DNA of 64,000 bases from Alphaproteobacteria bacterium (GTDB taxonomy: Bacteria > Pseudomonadota > Alphaproteobacteria > UBA8366 > Aestuariispiraceae), in contig SPJV01000215.1 of NCBI GenBank assembly GCA_006844765.1, forward strand, positions 6,429 to 70,428. Reading direction: 5' to 3'. This document shows positions 60,139-64,000 of this stretch, in pieces. Made by a program: the position numbers and the translations under genes. The notes under the pieces are model-generated. The model worked only from the letters and a program-made list of their open reading frames with translations, did no database searches and was not told the DNA's origin. Position 1 is the first letter of the stretch; each line of letters opens with the position of its first letter.

Positions 60139-60924
60139 TCATGACAAGGGCGCGGTTTCATCTGAAGAAGAAACAGCGGTCGGGCGGATCACCCGGGCCA
60201 GCGTCACCGCGTCCACGCGCGCAGCACCGGCACGTTTCAAGTTGGTGGCGCAGGCTTCTAGGGTGGCGCCCGTGGTCAGAACATCATCGACCAATAGAAT
60301 GCGTCGCCCAGCGACCTTATCCGGTTCATCGATCCTGAACGCATGTTCGACATTGCGACGACGCGCCTCCGGTGAAAGATGGCCCTGGCTTCTGGTATCC
60401 CGTCTTCGCCGGATCAGCATGGAGGCATAGGGCACACCGGATGAACGGGATAGGGCTTGGGCCAGCATCGCCGCCTGATTGAAACGGCGCTGGCGGAGGC
60501 GCTTTGGATGCAGCGGCACCGGCGTGACCAGATCTGCGTCATCGATCAAGGGACCGGCTGCCCGAGTGAGCCATCGCGCCAATCCGGGCACCAGATCCGT
60601 CCTGTCCGCATGTTTCAGGGAAATCACCATGCTGCGGATCGGGTCTTCATAGGCAAAGGCGGCGCGGGCCCTGTCATAGGCTGGTGGTTTGGCGAGACAG
60701 GCACCGCATCGCACGGGTTCTCCGAAATCCAACTCGAACGGATAGCCGCATTGCAAACAACAGGGGTCGCCTAGAAAAGTGAGATCGGACCAGCAGTCTC
60801 CGCACAGGGCACCCGATTCCGCCACCATATCGCCACAAGCCAGACAGCGGGGCGGCAGCACGACATCAAGCGCCGCGGCCATCGTCGTTCGGGCAAACCG
60901 CCCGGCCTGGCCGAGCGATCCCAT
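60139..60924 (-). CDS. ComF-family phosphoribosyltransferase-like protein
   Basis: 261 aa. An N-terminal zinc-finger region with paired Cys (RCLACG, LCGDCW, CCLQCG, CGAC) near residues 25-75, then a PRTase-like fold with the phosphoribosyl motif 'RRILLVDDVLTTGATLEACA' near 205. ComF supports DNA uptake in naturally competent species and is of unclear role elsewhere. It begins 2 bp after the rhodanese stop, so it is part of the thiol operon. Confidence 0.92.
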   Translation of the reverse strand: MGSLGQAGRFARTTMAAALDVVLPPRCLACGDMVAESGALCGDCWSDLTFLGDPCCLQCGYPFELDFGEPVRCGACLAKPPAYDRARAAFAYEDPIRSMVISLKHADRTDLVPGLARWLTRAAGPLIDDADLVTPVPLHPKRLRQRRFNQAAMLAQALSRSSGVPYASMLIRRRRDTRSQGHLSPEARRRNVEHAFRIDEPDKVAGRRILLVDDVLTTGATLEACATNLKRAGAARVDAVTLARVIRPTAVSSSDETAPLS

Positions 60925-60926
60925 GC

Positions 60927-62516
60927 TCAGGCTGCCGGAAACTCTGGGAAGGTCAGGGTTCCATCCCGTTCAACACGGTTTAGAAGTTCGATCTCCCAAT
61001 CAAGATAGGCCTTCATCGCCTCTTCAACCCCGTTTTCCCGGTCATAGGGCTTGTAAAAGTTATCCTCGATCTCGGAGAGCGGATTTTTAATGCCTGTTTC
61101 CAGCGGCAACCCGGCCGCGCGCCAAGCCGGCATGCCACCTTTGACAACACGAATGCGGTGGATGCCGGATCGGATCAGGTCATGGCTTGCCAGATGCGCG
61201 ATCCGCTCGTCTTCGGCGATGAACAGCATCAATTCACCGCGATAGAGGGAGGTCAAATCCGCCTTTACCCGTGACCGAATGGCAAAACGCGCGCCGGGCG
61301 GATGACCGGCCCGGTGCTTGCGGCTGGGCGAGAAATCGATAATCGGCGCGTCGGGATACTTACCGATATCCGCAACACTGACAGTCTGAGCCGTCAGCAT
61401 ATCAAGCTCCGGCACCCGGATTTCATCGCTGCCTTGTTCTGAGCCCATAGTGCCAACGCCGCCGGCCAGCACATAGACATCCTTCCAGCCCATTTGGATC
61501 AGCCAACTGGCGGTCATAACGGCCTGGACCTCATCTTCGTCATAAACAACGACGCGGGCATTCAGGATGCCGATATACTCATCCGTCGCCTGGACGAGTT
61601 GGCCACCCGGCGCGTGCGCGGCACCTGGAATATGTCCGGCCAGATAGGCTTCGCGATCACGGACGTCGAACAGATACGTGGTCCGGTCGCGCTCTGCCCG
61701 CCAAACTTCTACCTGAGACCAGAGTGCTTTTGTAACGCCAAACCGCGCCGCAACCCGATCCGCAGCGGCACGACCCCAGGTCTTTGCCTTTTGAGAGGGC
61801 GAGGGGGCAACACGCTCAGCACCGCGTTCAAGCTTGAACCCAGCCAAATACCAGCCCATCGTTCCGTTCTTCAGGCAATAGACCGGATTCTCCAAGCCGG
61901 CATTGACCAAGGATTGAGCGCCGATGATCGACCGTGTTCGGCCGGCGCAATTCACGACCACCGGCACACTCGGATCGGGCGCCATATCCTTGACCCGCAT
62001 GACAAGTTCCGCACCGGGACAATCCGTCCCCGTCGGTATGTTCATGGCGTGATACTCATCCATGGGGCGACTATCGAGAATGATGGTCGGATCGCCCGAG
62101 TCCAGCCGCGCCTTCAGATCTTCTGCCGATATATTCGGGGTACCGTCACGATGCTCGACGACCTCCCCAAACAATTTTGAGGGCACATTCAGGCCGCTGA
62201 AAAGCTCGAAACCCGCCGCTTCCCAAGCATCATTGCCGCCATCCAGGATCAAAGCGTCTTGATGCCCACACAGATTGAGCGCGCCATGCGCCCGCTCAGC
62301 CAGACCATCATTGTCATCGACAAGAACCAACGGAACCGACCGGCGCGGCACGCGGCGCGTGAAATCAAGCTCGATCCGGCTCAAGGGTATGTTGACAGCC
62401 CGAAGGATATGCCGGGCGCCGAAGACACCCTCTTCCCGCACGTCGATCAGCGCGAGTTCCTCACCACTTAGCAGCCGTTCCTTAAGCGCCTGCGGATCAA
62501 TCCTCTCAAATCCCAT
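60927..62516 (-). CDS. Four-domain rhodanese-like protein with one active site
   Basis: 529 aa: four rhodanese domains at about 5-110, 125-235, 265-370 and 390-490. Only the second has a catalytic Cys (Cys190 in VVVNCAGRTRS). The matching loops of domain 1 (LVDDNDG), 3 (VVYDEDE) and 4 (FIAEDE) have no Cys, so they are structural. The active loop would move a sulfane sulfur from a persulfide or thiosulfate. It lies directly after a thiol-dioxygenase-like cupin gene (50 bp), so the two may oxidise and transfer thiol sulfur together. Confidence 0.9.
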   Translation of the reverse strand: MGFERIDPQALKERLLSGEELALIDVREEGVFGARHILRAVNIPLSRIELDFTRRVPRRSVPLVLVDDNDGLAERAHGALNLCGHQDALILDGGNDAWEAAGFELFSGLNVPSKLFGEVVEHRDGTPNISAEDLKARLDSGDPTIILDSRPMDEYHAMNIPTGTDCPGAELVMRVKDMAPDPSVPVVVNCAGRTRSIIGAQSLVNAGLENPVYCLKNGTMGWYLAGFKLERGAERVAPSPSQKAKTWGRAAADRVAARFGVTKALWSQVEVWRAERDRTTYLFDVRDREAYLAGHIPGAAHAPGGQLVQATDEYIGILNARVVVYDEDEVQAVMTASWLIQMGWKDVYVLAGGVGTMGSEQGSDEIRVPELDMLTAQTVSVADIGKYPDAPIIDFSPSRKHRAGHPPGARFAIRSRVKADLTSLYRGELMLFIAEDERIAHLASHDLIRSGIHRIRVVKGGMPAWRAAGLPLETGIKNPLSEIEDNFYKPYDRENGVEEAMKAYLDWEIELLNRVERDGTLTFPEFPAA

Positions 62517-62566
62517 TCTGGTTAACCCTCCTCGTCACCCCAAAACAAAATGCGCGCAAGCAGCGA

Positions 62567-63184
62567 TCAGGCACTTCCGGGGGCAGGTCGAATATCTGAA
62601 TGTGGCGGATAAGGAGCCGTTGTGTTGGATGCCATATTAAACTTAACGCGGTCCGCCATCCGTGGAATGGCGATCCCATACATGTGGAGGTGCATCTTTA
62701 CCGCCGGGCCTTCCATTCGGATTGAGTGAATATCCGTCGGCATCAAGCAGACACCAGTGCCAGGTTTCACAGTTACATATTTGTCTTCCGCAATCCTGGC
62801 GACGCCCGGCACAGACCCATCATCCATACGCCTGTAGAGCGTGTTATGTTCTTCCCCCTCGACACCAACGATAACCGCCCAGGTCTTGTGATCATGCGGT
62901 GGTCCAATTTTATTGGTGCCGCCGCGATTCAAATAAAGAGCAAAACGATCATTATCGTCACGGGACAATTCATAGAGTGTATCGCCGATACCACCTTCAG
63001 GGCCGGGAAAGTCTTCCGGCTGGAAAAGCTCGCGTTGTGCGGCAAGTTTGAACAACTCCGCCCGAACTGCTTCCAAGGTATCCCTGGATAGAAGCATGAC
63101 TTGTTCGATGGACCTGATGCGGCCCACGGTCTCTGCCACCGCGTCGGCACGCCTTGCCGCCAAATCGCTCATGCGCTTCCCCAT
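62567..63184 (-). CDS. Cysteine-dioxygenase-like cupin
   Basis: 205 aa from ATG 63184 (a TTG one codon earlier and an ATG at 63172 are alternatives). Cupin of the double-stranded beta-helix cysteine-dioxygenase type: metal ligands in 'PPHDHKTWAVIVGVEGEEHNTLY' (HxH) and 'LMPTDIHSIRM' near 140. The bacterial Arg/Tyr needed for cysteine binding are not certain. It may oxidise cysteine, 3-mercaptopropionate or a small thiol with O2. First gene of the cupin-rhodanese-comF row. Confidence 0.8.
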   Translation of the reverse strand: MGKRMSDLAARRADAVAETVGRIRSIEQVMLLSRDTLEAVRAELFKLAAQRELFQPEDFPGPEGGIGDTLYELSRDDNDRFALYLNRGGTNKIGPPHDHKTWAVIVGVEGEEHNTLYRRMDDGSVPGVARIAEDKYVTVKPGTGVCLMPTDIHSIRMEGPAVKMHLHMYGIAIPRMADRVKFNMASNTTAPYPPHSDIRPAPGSA

Positions 63185-63323
63185 CAATGATGCTCTAAGT
63201 TGATGCCTCTGGAATGACCCTAACCCATAGCTTAGCCTGTTTGGACCGGACAGGTCGAGACCGCATTGAGTTAAGCGCCAAAAGGCTTTGCCCGGCTGGC
63301 GGCATCAGATCATATTATGCGCC

Positions 63324-64000
63324 ATGAGTGAAATCCCTGTCATCTTCGACACAGCCCTGCACCGTCGGCGGCGAGAACGCTTTGCGCGGCTGGATCCATC
63401 CACGCGCAAAGACGCATCATTTCTGTTTCGGGAGACAGCAAACCGCCTTGCCGACCGGCTGCTGGATGTTGATCGGCGCTTTCCGCGCGCCCTTGATCTT
63501 GGCTGTAGAACGGGAGAGACAGCGACCGCCGTCACTATAAGCAATCCGGATAAGATCGGTGCCTGGGTTCATGCTGACATAAGTGCGGCCATGGTTGATC
63601 TTGCCTGCACGGCGGCATCCGCCAACGGGGTCACGAGCAGCGGGGTCGTGATGGATGTGGGTCAATTTGCCTTTCAGGAGCAAAGCTTCGATTTGGTCGT
63701 GTCAAACCTCGTCCTGCATTGGGTCAATGATCCGCTTGGCGCGCTGGTCCAAGCGAACCGCGCCCTAAAACCCGATGGATTGTTCCAGGCAGCTCTACTG
63801 GGTGGCGAAACTCTGACGGAGTTGCGAAGCTGTTTGATGGATGCGGAACTTGAGATCAGTGGCGGCGCGAGCCCCCGGGTCTCGCCAATGATCGCGCTGC
63901 GCGACGCCGGTCATCTGATGCAGAGAGCCGGTTTCGCCTTACCGGTCATAGATATTGAGACGATTGACGTCACCTACGACAATGCCTTTCGGTTAATGGC
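63324..64000 (+). CDS. Class I SAM methyltransferase, NDUFAF5-like (cut by window end)
   Basis: At least 225 residues from ATG 63324 to the window edge. 'IFDTALHRRRRERFARL' at the start, SAM motif I 'ALDLGCRTGETA' near residue 55, 'HADISAAMVDLA', and motif post-I 'FDLVVSNLVLHWVNDPLGALVQANRALKPDGLF'. The pattern matches the alphaproteobacterial NDUFAF5/C20orf7 group that acts in complex I assembly in mitochondria. Often encoded near comF in this class. Divergent from the cupin gene over 139 bp. The last part is outside the window. Confidence 0.88.
   Translation, partial: MSEIPVIFDTALHRRRRERFARLDPSTRKDASFLFRETANRLADRLLDVDRRFPRALDLGCRTGETATAVTISNPDKIGAWVHADISAAMVDLACTAASANGVTSSGVVMDVGQFAFQEQSFDLVVSNLVLHWVNDPLGALVQANRALKPDGLFQAALLGGETLTELRSCLMDAELEISGGASPRVSPMIALRDAGHLMQRAGFALPVIDIETIDVTYDNAFRLM

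Noticed and set aside
1..64000. tRNA, rRNA, insertion sequences or integrases
   Set aside because: None was seen on either strand; hairpins noted do not fold as a cloverleaf, and no transposase motif appears in any translation.

Overview
The window is about 64 kb of chromosome from a moderately high-GC alphaproteobacterium, most plausibly a Rhodospirillales-type lineage. The evidence is an Irr-type Fur regulator with iron-control-element-like boxes, acetoacetyl-CoA reductase with a PhaR-type site, methylsuccinyl-CoA dehydrogenase of the ethylmalonyl-CoA pathway, the cysG-DUF2849-cysI-DUF934 sulfite-reduction cluster, and an NDUFAF5-like methyltransferase beside comF. No rRNA, tRNA, CRISPR array, insertion sequence, phage or plasmid gene was recognised. 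Both ends cut genes: the C-terminus of aminopeptidase N at the left and a methyltransferase at the right.

Layout. 0-12.7 kb: pepN (partial), Sua5, an orphan ParA, a secreted caspase-like protein, an ArsR-old yellow enzyme operon, an aminotransferase, acnB with a structured leader, a low-GC hypothetical, a GNAT and an EamA exporter. 12.8-18.4 kb: divergent MttB-like methyltransferase and a fused hydantoinase/oxoprolinase. 18.4-26.7 kb: flavin disulfide oxidoreductase, small lipoprotein, Fe-alcohol dehydrogenase, GFA protein, a Bcr-type MFS exporter behind a probable attenuator, a sulfatase and a hybrid-sensor-like histidine kinase. 26.8-32.9 kb: three small unknown genes, phaB, a tandem hairpin repeat, a class IV aminotransferase, a low-GC KAP NTPase and an O-methyltransferase. 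33-37.5 kb: DUF3501, CCG/Fe-S protein, rubrerythrin and Irr (an iron/peroxide cluster), then LysR. 37.6-45 kb: pirin, ChaC, MsrB, a LegB-like dehydratase, an AraC remnant, mcd, a small unknown gene, an AEC transporter and a Nudix protein. 45-50.7 kb: RND efflux pump and a deacetylase. 50.8-54 kb: xseB-ispA-dxs (isoprenoid supply). 54-58 kb: siroheme/sulfite reduction. 58-63.2 kb: exonuclease, MocR regulator, comF, four-domain rhodanese and a thiol-dioxygenase-like cupin.

Genes that appear to work together: phaB and mcd both handle C4/C5 acyl-CoA intermediates of acetate assimilation and PHB; cysG-DUF2849-cysI-DUF934 make and use siroheme for sulfite reduction; Irr, rubrerythrin, the CCG protein and DUF3501 form an iron- and peroxide-linked group; the cupin and rhodanese point to thiol/sulfane-sulfur handling; ispA and dxs feed isoprenoids.

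The most unusual non-coding signals are: a complete leader-peptide, antiterminator and terminator arrangement before the MFS exporter (21848-22025); four tandem 59-bp hairpin units between phaB and the aminotransferase (28760-28982); interleaved complementary segments before acnB (10524-10569); near-perfect Irr boxes upstream of rubrerythrin and irr; and six 15-bp units immediately before the CCG protein gene. All calls come from reading the sequence; no database search was run.
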